Shown: positions 28,839 to 37,165 of the stretch, piece after piece | Position numbering within the stretch: the stretch's first letter is position 1 | Layout: every line of letters begins with the position of its first letter | Assembly: GCF_031020795.1 (NCBI RefSeq) | Contig: NZ_JAVHJP010000001.1 | Location: forward strand, 248,001 to 312,000 | From: Hydrogenophaga pseudoflava | Lineage (GTDB): Bacteria; Pseudomonadota; Gammaproteobacteria; Burkholderiales; Burkholderiaceae_C | Length of the DNA stretch: 64,000 nt | Direction: 5' to 3' | Made by a program: the position numbers and the translations under genes | Notes under the pieces: model-generated | What the model saw: only the letters and a program-made list of their open reading frames with translations | What the model was told of the DNA's origin: nothing | Database searches by the model: none

Positions 28839-28926
28839 CCGGCTCCGCCGGGCCACTCGCACCGTCCCCCTGCCCAGCGCCGCAGGCGCGCCAGAGCGGG
28901 GGGAAGCCGCGTCAGCGGCGCAGGGG
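28839..28926 (+). repeat. Family B intergenic repeat, copy 1
   Basis: Shares with 59102-59185 the blocks CCGGCTCCGCCGG, CCCCCT, GGCGC, GGGGGGAAGCCG and CAGCGGCGCAGGGGG in the same order, with variable joins. The first block is itself a small hairpin. It fills most of the 152-base gap between sbp and cysT, and could form structure in the operon transcript. Confidence 0.75.
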
Positions 28927-28933
28927 GGTGTGC

Positions 28934-29929
28934 TTATTTCGTCGTGTAGAGCTTGTCGAACTGCCCGCCGTCGTTGAAATGCACCTTCTGCGCTTCACCC
29001 AGCGAACCGAAGTACTGCTCGACGGTGAACAGCTTGATGGGTTTGAAGGCGCTGGCGTACTTCGTCAGGACGGCCTCGTTGCGCGGGCGGATGTTGTGCT
29101 TCGCGGCGATCTCCTGGCCTTCCGGGCTGTACAGGAAGTCCAGGTAGGCCTTGGCGTCGGCGGCCGTGCCCTTCTTGGCCACGGTGCGCTCGACCACGGC
29201 CACCGGGTTCTCGGCCACGATGGAGGCGCTGGGGTGGATGGCGTCGACCTTGCCCTTGCCGAACTCGTTGTCCACCGACACGACCTCGGATTCAAACGTC
29301 ACCAGCACGTCGCCGATGTTGCGTTGCAGGAAGATGCCGGTGGCGTCGCGGCCACCGCGGGCCAGCACCGGCACGTTCTTGTAGAGCTTGCTCACGAACT
29401 CGGCGGCTTGCGCGTCGGTGCCGCCCTTGGCGCGCACCTGGCCCCAGGCGGCCAGGTAGGCCATGCGGCCGTTGCCACCGGTCTTGGGGTTCACCACCAC
29501 CACCTGCACGCCGGGCTTGATGAGGTCGTCCCAGTCCTTGATGCCCTTGGGGTTGCCCTGGCGCACCAGGAACAGCATGGTGGACGTGGTGGGCGCGGCG
29601 TTGTTCGGGAATTTCTGGCGCCAGTCCTTGGCGACCACGCCCTTCTCGGCCAGGAAGTCCACGTCGGTGGTGGTGTTCATGGTCACCACGTCGGCGTCCA
29701 GACCGTCGGCCACGGCGCGCGCCTGGGCGCTCGAGCCGGCGTGCGACTGGTCGACCTTGATGTCCTTGCCGGTGGTCTTCTTGACATGCGCCACGAAGGC
29801 GGTGTTCAGGTCCTTGTAGAACTCGCGCGCCACGTCGTAGGAGACGTTGAGCAGCGTGGTCTGGGCAGAGGCGGCGGAGGCGGCGGCGAACGCGATGGCG
29901 CCGAGGGCGAGCTTGAGAGAGTTCTTCAT
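28934..29929 (-). CDS. sbp: Periplasmic sulfate-binding protein Sbp (first copy)
   Basis: The 331-residue protein starts with a cleavable signal peptide ([17 protein letters not shown]) and has the sulfate-binding-protein signatures [41 protein letters not shown] and [17 protein letters not shown]. It captures sulfate or thiosulfate in the periplasm and delivers it to CysTWA. ATG 29929 was chosen so the signal peptide starts at [10 protein letters not shown]. It is the first gene of the transport operon, and its leader carries three inverted repeats. A second copy lies at 45176-46195. Confidence 0.97.
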   Translation of the reverse strand: MKNSLKLALGAIAFAAASAASAQTTLLNVSYDVAREFYKDLNTAFVAHVKKTTGKDIKVDQSHAGSSAQARAVADGLDADVVTMNTTTDVDFLAEKGVVAKDWRQKFPNNAAPTTSTMLFLVRQGNPKGIKDWDDLIKPGVQVVVVNPKTGGNGRMAYLAAWGQVRAKGGTDAQAAEFVSKLYKNVPVLARGGRDATGIFLQRNIGDVLVTFESEVVSVDNEFGKGKVDAIHPSASIVAENPVAVVERTVAKKGTAADAKAYLDFLYSPEGQEIAAKHNIRPRNEAVLTKYASAFKPIKLFTVEQYFGSLGEAQKVHFNDGGQFDKLYTTK

Positions 29930-29951
29930 GGGAATCGGGCTCCGATAGAGG

Positions 29952-30029
29952 GAATGCATGGCATTCTGAAACCAGGTCGTTCTGAATCAAACGACTTTGT
30001 TCTTGTTTTCTTATTCGGATACCGAATAA
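29952..30029 (-). promoter_or_regulatory. Three inverted repeats in the sbp-cysTWA leader
   Basis: Three perfect inverted repeats are packed into 78 bases upstream of sbp: GAATGC-ATG-GCATTC (29952-29966), GTCGTT with AACGAC around 8 bases (29976-29995), and TTATTCGG-ATA-CCGAATAA (30011-30029). The region is AT-rich and is the expected place for CysB control. The last repeat lies 3 bases past the stop of the upstream hydrolase gene but lacks a T tract, so it is unlikely to be a plain terminator. Confidence 0.55.
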
Positions 30030-30032
30030 AGC

Positions 30033-30593
30033 TCAGGCCGCCAGCGGCAGCGGCCGGGCTGGCGTGATCTCGGCCCCCAGCGCCTGCAGCAAGGCCAGGC
30101 CCAGCGGCCACTCCCCGTGACCGGACTCCACATTGATGTGGCCGGCGTCGTTCAGGCGCATGAACTCGCTGCCCCAGGCACGGGCGTAGGCGCCCGCCAG
30201 ACGCACCGGGCAGTACGGGTCGTTGCTGCTGGCCACGACGATGCTGGGGAACGGCAGGCGCTGGTAGGGCACGGGCGCGAAGTCGGCGAGCACGCCGCGG
30301 CGCTCGGGGTCGGCCGGCGCCACCAGCAGGGCCGCCCGGATGCGCGCCTTGATGGCGTCGGGCAGGTGGGTGGTGGCGATGCAGCCGAGGCTGTGGGCGG
30401 CGATCACCACCTCGCCCGGGGCTTGCTCGATGGTGCGGGACAGCTGGTGCACCCAGGGCCGCCGGAGCGGGCTGATCCAGTCGTCCTGCTCGACCCGCAG
30501 AACCTTGGGCAGTCGGTTGGCCCACAGGCTCTGCCAATGGCCTGAGCCAGAGTTGCGCCAGCCGGGAACGATGACAACGGTGGGAGAAGACAT
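30033..30593 (-). CDS. RBBP9/YdeN-family serine alpha/beta hydrolase
   Basis: The 186-residue protein matches the small RBBP9/YdeN hydrolases: VVIVPGWRNSGSGHWQSLW at the start, nucleophile Ser68 in AHSLGC, Asp125 in SSNDPYCP and His152 in DAGHIN, giving a complete catalytic triad. The physiological substrate in bacteria is unknown. It lies upstream of and on the same strand as the sulfate operon, separated by a 103-base leader with inverted repeats. Confidence 0.88.
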   Translation of the reverse strand: MSSPTVVIVPGWRNSGSGHWQSLWANRLPKVLRVEQDDWISPLRRPWVHQLSRTIEQAPGEVVIAAHSLGCIATTHLPDAIKARIRAALLVAPADPERRGVLADFAPVPYQRLPFPSIVVASSNDPYCPVRLAGAYARAWGSEFMRLNDAGHINVESGHGEWPLGLALLQALGAEITPARPLPLAA

Positions 30594-30720
30594 GCGGCGA
30601 TTCTGGTCAGCACGCTTCCAAACACAAACGACTGAGTCGTAGTTTGCTTATGCGTATTCCGTCTATGACCGCCCTGGCCGCCCCTGCGCAAGGCGGATTG
30701 GCCAGGGTGCACGCGCTGCC

Positions 30721-31188
30721 TCAGGAAGAGACCGGCACGAACAGGCTTTGTTTCATGGTGTCGATCACGACGTGGGTGGTCATGCGCACCACCTGGGGGA
30801 TGTGGGCCATCAGCCGGGCCGACAAGGCGTCGTAGGCCTTCACGTCGCTGGCCACCACCACCATCATGATGTCGAAGCTGCCCGTCACGTAGTAGACCTG
30901 CTGCACCGCCGGCTCACCCAGGGACCACTGGCGAATGCGTGGCAGGGCCTCGTAGTTGTCCTTGATCTCCAGCCCCGCCAGGAAATGCATGGTGTTGCCC
31001 ACCGCCTGCGGGTCCACCACCGCCACCTCGGCGCTGATGGTTTTGTCCTGGCGCATGCGCCGCAGGCGGCGCTGGACGGCCGATGCAGACAGACCCACCG
31101 CCTCGGCGATCACCTCTGCATTGAGTTGGCAATCTTTCTGGACCAGGTCCAGAATCTTGCGGTCGAAAACGTCCAGGTCGCTGTCCAT
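30721..31188 (-). CDS. Lrp/AsnC-family transcriptional regulator
   Basis: The 155-residue protein starts with an AsnC-type helix-turn-helix (LDLVQKDCQLNAEVIAEAVGLSASAVQRRLRRM, given here as the family pattern) and continues with the RAM ligand domain (FLAGLEIKD, VYYVTGSFDIMMVVVASDV). Lrp proteins sense amino acids. It is divergent from the amino-acid-type binding-protein gene at 31413, which leads an operon ending in homocysteine S-methyltransferase, so control by methionine or a relative is plausible. The 127 bases after its stop hold a CGACTGAGTCG palindrome and no gene. Confidence 0.9.
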   Translation of the reverse strand: MDSDLDVFDRKILDLVQKDCQLNAEVIAEAVGLSASAVQRRLRRMRQDKTISAEVAVVDPQAVGNTMHFLAGLEIKDNYEALPRIRQWSLGEPAVQQVYYVTGSFDIMMVVVASDVKAYDALSARLMAHIPQVVRMTTHVVIDTMKQSLFVPVSS

Positions 31189-31412
31189 GCGGCGATTCTA
31201 GGCACAGCATCTGCAGGCCGCTGCCGCGCGGCACCACCATCCGATTCGCCGCCTGGCCGCGCCATGCACGGCGTTTTTGCCGCCACGCCGCATTGCGGGC
31301 ACAGATACTTCCCAAGCTTTTTGCGCTGAAAAAACAGTTTGCCCGGCACACCGGGACGCTGGCGGCGCTGTTCTGTCGGGTGTTCGATGTGTTTTTTTCT
31401 GGAGATTGATGA
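31189..31412. promoter_or_regulatory. Divergent control region, Lrp gene and ABC-mmuM operon
   Basis: This 224-base gap separates the divergent Lrp gene and binding-protein gene. It contains a CCCGG-CACA-CCGGG hairpin (31342-31355), A/T-rich patches suited to promoters, and a GGAGA ribosome site 8 bases before the 31413 start. No specific Lrp operator can be assigned by eye. Confidence 0.4.
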
Positions 31413-32198
31413 ATGAGTCGTTCGCTGTTGGGTTGGTTGGTCGCTGGCGTGGTGTCGGTCAGTGGTTTCGCACACGCACAGGATGTGGTCCGCATCGGCA
31501 CCCTGTCGGACTACGCGCCGTTCGAATACCGCGATGCCAAAGGTGAGCTCAAGGGCATGGAGATCGAACTGGCCAAGACCATGTGCAAGCACATCCAGGC
31601 CAGGTGCGAGTTCGTGACGATCGACTTCGACGCGCTGATCCCTGCCCTGAAGGCCAAGAAGATCGACGCGGTGGTGGCCCAGATGTCGATCACCGACGAG
31701 CGCAAGAAGGAAGTGGACTTCACCGACCTGTTCACGCTGGCGCCGGTGCAGTACGTGGCCAAGGCGGGCTCGGGCATCTCCGACGATCCGGCCACGCTCA
31801 AGGGCAAGACCGTGGGCGTGTACAGCGGGTCGACCCACGAAACCTACCTCAAGAAGCGCCTGCCCAAGAGCACGTCGGGCATCGCCACCAAGTCGTACCC
31901 GTCGCAGGACCCGATCTGGCTGGACCTCGAAGCCGGACGGGTGCAGGCCGCCCTGACGGACACCACGGTGGCCCACGAATGGCTGGAGAAGACCGGCAAG
32001 GCCAAAGGCTTCGCGCTGGTCGGCAAGCCGCTGAGCGACCTGGCCATCTTCGGTGAAGGCACCGGCATCGCCGTGCGCAAGGGCGACCCGCTGCGCACGC
32101 GCCTGAACGGCGCGATCAAGCAGGTGCTGAGCGATGGCAGCTTCGCCGCAGAGAACAAGAAGGTGTTCCCCTTCAGCATCGCGCCGACCGCCAAGTAA
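31413..32198 (+). CDS. Amino-acid ABC transporter substrate-binding protein (SBP_bac_3)
   Basis: The 261-residue protein has a signal peptide (MSRSLLGWLVAGVVSVSGFAHAQ) and the family-3 binding fold: VVRIGTLSDYAPFEYRDAKGELKGMEIELAKTM (family pattern), ALIPALKAKKIDAVVAQMSITDERKKEVDFTDLF and GKTVGVYSGST. These proteins bind polar or basic amino acids in the periplasm. It leads an operon with two permeases and mmuM, so S-methylmethionine or methionine is a reasonable candidate ligand, although the sequence resembles the Lys/Arg/ornithine group. No ATPase gene is present in the operon. Confidence 0.88.
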   Translation: MSRSLLGWLVAGVVSVSGFAHAQDVVRIGTLSDYAPFEYRDAKGELKGMEIELAKTMCKHIQARCEFVTIDFDALIPALKAKKIDAVVAQMSITDERKKEVDFTDLFTLAPVQYVAKAGSGISDDPATLKGKTVGVYSGSTHETYLKKRLPKSTSGIATKSYPSQDPIWLDLEAGRVQAALTDTTVAHEWLEKTGKAKGFALVGKPLSDLAIFGEGTGIAVRKGDPLRTRLNGAIKQVLSDGSFAAENKKVFPFSIAPTAK

Positions 32199-32266
32199 GC
32201 GGTCGGGTGTCCAGGCCAGGCCCTCGGTTGCGATGGCCTGGTTTTTCTTTTTCCGGGTGTGAACGC

Positions 32267-32947
32267 ATGGATGACTTGTGGCCGTACGCCGGTCAGTTGA
32301 TGCAAGGTGCGTGGATCACCGTGCAGCTCGCCGTGTGCTCGCTGGCGCTGGGCATGCTGCTCGGCCTGCTGCTGGCGGCGGGCAGCCTGAGCCGGCAGAC
32401 CTGGCTGCGCCGGGCCGTGATGTTGTGGACCGCCGTGCTGCGCGGCATCCCCGAGTTTCTGATCGTGCTGGTCTGCTACTTCGGGCTGTCCAACCTGATC
32501 AACACCCACTTCGACGGTGCCATCGACCTCAGCCCGTTCGCGGCCGGTGTGTTTGCGCTGGCCATCGTGTTTTCGGCCTACGCCGCCGAGGTGTTCCGTG
32601 GCAGTTTCGCGGCCATCCCCAAGGGCCAGATCGAAGCGGCGCACGCCCTTGGCCTGCGGCCCGTGCAGACCTTCTTTGCCGTGCGCCTGCCGCAGGCCTG
32701 GCGCATCGCCCTGCCCAGCCTGGGCAACCTGTGGCAGTCGCTGTTGAAAGACACCTCGCTGGTGTCCGTGGTCGGGCTGGAAGACCTGCTCAAGAAAGCC
32801 AACATGGCCGGGCAGGCCACCCACCAACCCTTTGTGTTCCTGCTGGCGGCCGCGGCGGTGTACTTCGTCTTTCTCCACGCGTCCCAACCGGTTCAGCACT
32901 GGCTGGAACGGCGGGCGGGTGCGGGCTTCGGACCGAGGGCCGCATGA
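32267..32947 (+). CDS. Amino-acid ABC transporter permease (HisMQ type), first
   Basis: The 226-residue membrane protein has about five helices and the polar-amino-acid permease motif EAAHALGLRPVQTFFAVRLPQAWRIALPSLGN, the loop that docks the ATPase. ATG 32267 (MDDLWPYAG) was chosen as the start because it opens onto the first helix. Its stop overlaps the next permease start (ATGA). The two permeases probably form a heterodimer. Confidence 0.88.
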   Translation: MDDLWPYAGQLMQGAWITVQLAVCSLALGMLLGLLLAAGSLSRQTWLRRAVMLWTAVLRGIPEFLIVLVCYFGLSNLINTHFDGAIDLSPFAAGVFALAIVFSAYAAEVFRGSFAAIPKGQIEAAHALGLRPVQTFFAVRLPQAWRIALPSLGNLWQSLLKDTSLVSVVGLEDLLKKANMAGQATHQPFVFLLAAAAVYFVFLHASQPVQHWLERRAGAGFGPRAA

Positions 32948-33645
32948 GCCTCGAACCGCTGGAGTCCTGGCTGGGCCTGCCCCCCGACAGCACCCTGGAG
33001 GTCTGGGAAGGACTGGTCACCACCGTGCAACTGCTGACAGGGTCGGTGGTGCTGGCCTTCTTGCTGGCGGTGCCCCTGGCACTGGCGGCCACCTCGGGCC
33101 ATGCGTGGCTGGCCCGGCTCTCGCGCGGCTACAGCGCCGCGTTTCGTGGCACGCCGCTGCTGGTGCAGCTCTTCATCCTGTACTACGGCGTCAGCCAGTT
33201 CGAGGCGGTGCGCAACTCGCCCGCCTGGTGGCTGCTGGAGGAGGCGTTCTATTGCGGTCTGCTGGCACTGAGTCTGAACCTGGCCGCCTACATGGCCGAG
33301 GACCTGCGCGCCGGCATCCTGGCGGTGCCCGTCGGCGAGAAGGAAGCCGCCCTGGCCCTGGGCATGAGCAGCCACCAGGTCAACCGGCGGATCGTGCTGC
33401 CGGCGGCCTGGCGCATCGCCACCCCCGCCCTGGGCAACGAGGTGATCGCCCAGCTCAAAGCCACCGCTCTGGTGAGCACCATCACCGTGCTGGACCTCAC
33501 CGGCGTGGCCCGCCGCCTGTCCACGACGGCCTACACCACCGATGCCCTGGTCATGGCTGGCGTGGTGTACGGCGTCATCACCCTGCTGATCGTGCTGGCG
33601 GTGCGGCTCATCGAAAGACGGTTCGGCCCCGCCGGCCGACGCTAG
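32944..33645 (+). CDS. Amino-acid ABC transporter permease (HisMQ type), second
   Basis: The 233-residue membrane protein mirrors its upstream partner, with about five helices and the ATPase-contact loop EAALALGMSSHQVNRRIVLPAAWRIATPALGNEV. FRGTPLLVQLFILYYGVSQF is the usual family segment. It overlaps the first permease by 4 bases and is followed 40 bases on by mmuM. The expected ATP-binding subunit (GlnQ/HisP type) is not encoded in this window. Confidence 0.88.
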   Translation: MSLEPLESWLGLPPDSTLEVWEGLVTTVQLLTGSVVLAFLLAVPLALAATSGHAWLARLSRGYSAAFRGTPLLVQLFILYYGVSQFEAVRNSPAWWLLEEAFYCGLLALSLNLAAYMAEDLRAGILAVPVGEKEAALALGMSSHQVNRRIVLPAAWRIATPALGNEVIAQLKATALVSTITVLDLTGVARRLSTTAYTTDALVMAGVVYGVITLLIVLAVRLIERRFGPAGRR

Positions 33646-33685
33646 ACCGCCCGCCCCCGGCCTCCCCCTGAACTCGTACCAAGAC

Positions 33686-34660
33686 ATGAACATGCACACC
33701 CACCCCTTGCAGCAAGCCCTGACCGACCAAGGCCTCTTCGTGCTCGACGGCGCACTGGCCACCGAACTGGAACGGCGCGGCGCCGACCTCAAGGACCCGC
33801 TGTGGTCCGCCAAGCTGCTGATCGAGCAGCCCGACCTGATCCGCCAAGTCCATCTGGACTACTTTCTCGCGGGGGCCGACGTGGCCACCACCGCCAGCTA
33901 CCAGGCCACCTTTGAAGCGTTCGCGCGGCGTGGCCTCGGCCACGAACAGGCGGCGGACCTGATGCGCCGCTCGGTCCAGCTGGCCTGCGAAGCCCGCGAC
34001 GCCTTCTGGTCAGACCCGGTCCACCGCACAGGCCGACGCAAACCGCTGGTGGCCGCCTCGGTGGGGCCCTACGGCGCCATGCTGGCCGACGGCTCGGAGT
34101 ACCGCGGCTACGACGGTGTGTCCCGCGAAGCCCTGGCCGCCTTCCACCGCCCCCGGTTGCAGGTGTTGGCCCACGCCGGAGCAGACCTGCTGGCCTGCGA
34201 GACCCTGCCCTGCCTGGCCGAAGCCCTGGCCATCACCGACCTGCTGCCCGAGTTCCCGGGGGTACAGGCCTGGATCAGCTTCTCGTGCCGCGACGGCGAA
34301 CACAACAGCCAGGGCGAAGCGCTGGCGGACTGCGTGGCCGCGCTGGACAGCGTGCCCCAGGTGGCGGCGGTGGGGCTGAACTGCACCGCGCCCGAGTTCG
34401 TGCCCTCGCTGGTGGAGCGTGCCCGTGCGCGCACGAGCAAACCCATCGTGGTGTACCCCAACTCCGGCGAACACTACGACGCGGTGGGCAAGGTGTGGCA
34501 AGGAGAAGGCCAGGCCCACGACTTTGCCGCCCAGGCCATGCGCTGGCACAACCGCGGTGCCCGCCTCATCGGCGGCTGCTGCCGCACCGGCCCGGACGAC
34601 ATCCGCGCCTTGCGGCAGGCGGCCGCGGCGGCTGGAGCCCTCCAGCCAGCCGCAGCCTGA
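33686..34660 (+). CDS. mmuM: Homocysteine S-methyltransferase MmuM
   Basis: The 324-residue enzyme transfers a methyl group from S-methylmethionine (or S-adenosylmethionine) to homocysteine, forming methionine. The zinc-binding cysteines are present: Cys233 in GLNCTAPE and Cys298-Cys299 in GGCCRTGP. The N-terminal DGALATELERRG and ATTASYQATFEAFARRG are family hallmarks. The gene follows a binding protein and two permeases, so the operon may import its methyl donor. The divergent Lrp regulator fits amino-acid control. Confidence 0.93.
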   Translation: MNMHTHPLQQALTDQGLFVLDGALATELERRGADLKDPLWSAKLLIEQPDLIRQVHLDYFLAGADVATTASYQATFEAFARRGLGHEQAADLMRRSVQLACEARDAFWSDPVHRTGRRKPLVAASVGPYGAMLADGSEYRGYDGVSREALAAFHRPRLQVLAHAGADLLACETLPCLAEALAITDLLPEFPGVQAWISFSCRDGEHNSQGEALADCVAALDSVPQVAAVGLNCTAPEFVPSLVERARARTSKPIVVYPNSGEHYDAVGKVWQGEGQAHDFAAQAMRWHNRGARLIGGCCRTGPDDIRALRQAAAAAGALQPAAA

Positions 34661-34705
34661 CGCACGGGCGGTGTCCCTGGCATCGCCCGCCGCGCCACCC
34701 CAGCC

Positions 34706-36040
34706 TCACATCCCTCGCCGGTCCCGCTCGGGCGCGTAGCGGTCGGCCTGGATGTCGGGCGTCACGCCGTGCGTGAACACCTCGTCCGTGATGGGCAGGA
34801 ACTGCGCATTCCAGTCCTCCCAGGCCCGGCGCAGGCGCGCGAACACCTCGGGGTGTTTGTCCTTGAGGTTGGCGCGCTCCAGCGTGTCGTCTTCGACGTC
34901 GAACAGGAACTCGTTCTGGTTGATGCGCAGGTACTTGAAGCGGCCCTCGCGCGCGGCGCGCTGGCGCTGCGCCTTGTAGCGCCAGAACAGGCGGCGTTCG
35001 TGCACCGGCGCCTCAGCTTGCAGCACCGGCAGGATGTTCTCGCCATCGCTGGGGCGGTCGGGGTGCGGCGCCGTGCCCGCGGCCGACAGCAGCGTGGGCA
35101 GCCAGTCCATGGTGATGGTGACCTGCTCGCTCACTTGCGGTTTCAGGCGCGCAGGCCAGGACAGCAGGGTCGGCACGCGGATGCCGCCTTCGAGCAGCTC
35201 GGTTTTCTGGCCGGTGAAGGGCCAGGTCTTGGAGAAACGCTCACCGCCGTTGTCGCTGGTGAAGACCACGATGGTGTTGTCGAAGATGCCCTTGGCCTTG
35301 AGCGCCTGCACCACCTGCCCCACCGCGGCGTCGAGCGAGCGCACCATCTTCGCGTAGGTGTGCAGGTTGCCACCGTCGTAGTGGAAGATGTCGGTCAGGT
35401 CGCGCGAGACGTGTTCGTCCTCCGGACCGACCCAGGGCCAGTGCGGCGCGGTGAAGTGCAGCGAGAGGAAGAACGGTTTGTCCTCACTCTGCTGGCCGAT
35501 CCAGGACGAGGCCTCGTCGGCCAGCAGCTGCGTGTAGTAGCCCACGCGCTCGACCGGCACCTCGCCTTCGTAGAGATCGCGCGGCACCGCCGCGCCCACG
35601 CCCGGCTTGTGGGTGAAGTAGTCGATGGCGCCGCCGTAGTTGCCGAAGAAGCGGTTGTAGCCGCTCTTGAGCGGGCCGTAGTTCGGCAGGTTGCCCAGGT
35701 GCCACTTGCCGATCAGCGCAGTCTCGTAACCCGCATCGCGGAGCAGCGACGGCAGCGTGGGGTGGTCGGTCGGCAGGCCGTGCAGATGCGCGGTGCGCAC
35801 CAACGGCTCTTCCAGCCCGCCGCGCAGGCGGTACTGGTAGCGCCCGGTGATCAGGCCGAAGCGCGTGGCCGAACACACCGCCGAGTTGGCATAGGCTTGG
35901 GTGAAGCGCACACCGCCGGCCGCCAGCGCATCCAGGTGCGGCGTCTGGTAGTGGGTCTGCCCGTAGACGCTCAGGTCGGCCCAGCCCAGGTCGTCGGCCA
36001 GGATGAAGACGATGTTGGGCTGGTTCGTGGCGCCGCTCAT
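34706..36040 (-). CDS. Sulfatase (arylsulfatase/alkylsulfatase family, CxAxR type)
   Basis: The 444-residue protein has the sulfatase fold: metal ligands Asp16-Asp17 in ILADDLGW, and formylglycine motif Cys56-Ser-Ala-Thr-Arg60, followed by LITGRYQYR. IGKWHLG and FTSDNGGE complete the metal site. The motif has Ala where most sulfatases have Pro (CxPxR). It hydrolyses sulfate esters, releasing sulfate. No signal peptide is apparent, so it is probably cytoplasmic, working on esters imported by the transporter encoded upstream. ATG 36040 overlaps the stop of that binding protein gene. Confidence 0.92.
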   Translation of the reverse strand: MSGATNQPNIVFILADDLGWADLSVYGQTHYQTPHLDALAAGGVRFTQAYANSAVCSATRFGLITGRYQYRLRGGLEEPLVRTAHLHGLPTDHPTLPSLLRDAGYETALIGKWHLGNLPNYGPLKSGYNRFFGNYGGAIDYFTHKPGVGAAVPRDLYEGEVPVERVGYYTQLLADEASSWIGQQSEDKPFFLSLHFTAPHWPWVGPEDEHVSRDLTDIFHYDGGNLHTYAKMVRSLDAAVGQVVQALKAKGIFDNTIVVFTSDNGGERFSKTWPFTGQKTELLEGGIRVPTLLSWPARLKPQVSEQVTITMDWLPTLLSAAGTAPHPDRPSDGENILPVLQAEAPVHERRLFWRYKAQRQRAAREGRFKYLRINQNEFLFDVEDDTLERANLKDKHPEVFARLRRAWEDWNAQFLPITDEVFTHGVTPDIQADRYAPERDRRGM

Positions 36041-37137
36041 GCCGCACCCTTCGCCTTGCCGCTGGCGTCGGTCTCTCGCCAGGCCTTCTCCAGTTTCAGA
36101 TCCTTGACGGCCTGCTGCACGAACTGGGGTTGGAACCAGGCCTTGACGTCGAAGCCCTCGCCGCGGATCAGCCCCAGGCGCAGGCCGTCGTTCAACACCA
36201 GCTGGTAGTTGGACTGGAAGCCGTCGTCCAGCAGCGGCGAGTAGCGCACCGCCAGTTGGTCGCCCGCCAGTTCCTCGCGGAACGACAGTTCGGGGTTGCC
36301 GCTGTTGCTGGCGTAGAGCTTGATGAGCGCGTCGCGGTTGGCCTCCTGCGAGGCCCAGGCCGAGGCGCGCACCAGCTGCTTGACCACACGCTGCGCGACC
36401 GGCGCATGGCCGGCCAGGAACTCCTCGGTCGCCAGCAGGCCGGAATTGATGGTGAAGGCCGGTCCCTTGCCACGCGTGAGCGGGAGGATGTTCACGCCCT
36501 TCTCGCGCAGGATGAACAGGTCCGGCCCGCCGAAGGTGGCGTCGATCTGGCCCGCCACCACCGCCGCCTTGGAACTGGGCCAGTCCATGTTGATGAGCCT
36601 GACGTCCTTCTCGCTCAGGCCGGCGGCGGCCAGCAGGTTGTCGAACGGGCGCTGGTAGGCCGTGCCCTTGAGCACGCTCACCTTCTTGCCCTGCAGGTCG
36701 GCGATGGTCTTGATGGTCGAGCCCGGCGCGGTGGCCAGGTAGCTGTCGGTGCCCCGGCCGGTGGCGGCGATGAAGCGCGTGGGCAAGCCGCGGGCCTTGT
36801 GGATCACCGAGGCCAGGTCGCCCAGCGAGACGATGTCCAGCTGTTTGGCCGCCAGCGCCTCGGCCACCGCCGGGCCGGCGCCGCGGAAGAAGTTCCACTG
36901 CACCTCGATGCCGTCCTTGGCGAACTCTTCTTCCAGCCATTGGTTGGCCTGCACGATGGCCAGGGTGCCCCCGCCCGGCGAGGGCTTGCCGGCGGTGCCC
37001 AGGTCGGGTGAACCGATGCGCACCACCCTGGCGGGCGAAGACTGTGCGCGGGCCAGCCACGGAGTGGCCAGGCCGGCGGCGGCGAGACCGGCCACGAATT
37101 GCCGGCGCTGGAGGGATGTCGGGAGATGGTTTTTCAT
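36037..37137 (-). CDS. Aliphatic sulfonate/sulfate-ester ABC transporter substrate-binding protein (SsuA/NMT1 type)
   Basis: The 366-residue protein starts with a signal containing twin arginines (LQRRQFVAGLAAAGLATPWLARAQ), which suggests Tat or Sec export. The body fits SsuA/NMT1-like binding proteins: QWNFFRGAGPAVAEALAAKQLDIVSLGDLASV and ADLQGKKVSVLKGTAYQRPF. These bind sulfonates, taurine or sulfate esters in the periplasm. It is the first of two such binding proteins in this operon (the other is at 39696), and it is directly coupled to the sulfatase gene, which favours sulfate esters as ligand. Confidence 0.88.
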   Translation of the reverse strand: MKNHLPTSLQRRQFVAGLAAAGLATPWLARAQSSPARVVRIGSPDLGTAGKPSPGGGTLAIVQANQWLEEEFAKDGIEVQWNFFRGAGPAVAEALAAKQLDIVSLGDLASVIHKARGLPTRFIAATGRGTDSYLATAPGSTIKTIADLQGKKVSVLKGTAYQRPFDNLLAAAGLSEKDVRLINMDWPSSKAAVVAGQIDATFGGPDLFILREKGVNILPLTRGKGPAFTINSGLLATEEFLAGHAPVAQRVVKQLVRASAWASQEANRDALIKLYASNSGNPELSFREELAGDQLAVRYSPLLDDGFQSNYQLVLNDGLRLGLIRGEGFDVKAWFQPQFVQQAVKDLKLEKAWRETDASGKAKGAA

Positions 37138-37165
37138 GGGTGGACTCCGAAGTGGGGGAAAGAAG

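Noticed and set aside
30011..30029. Terminator for the alpha/beta hydrolase gene
   Set aside because: The stem is perfect but no T tract follows on the minus strand; operator is more likely.
34706..37060. Apparent fusion of the binding-protein region with the sulfatase in one long frame
   Set aside because: The upstream part is the wrong frame of the binding-protein gene (36037-37137); the sulfatase has its own ATG at 36040 with an ATGA overlap.
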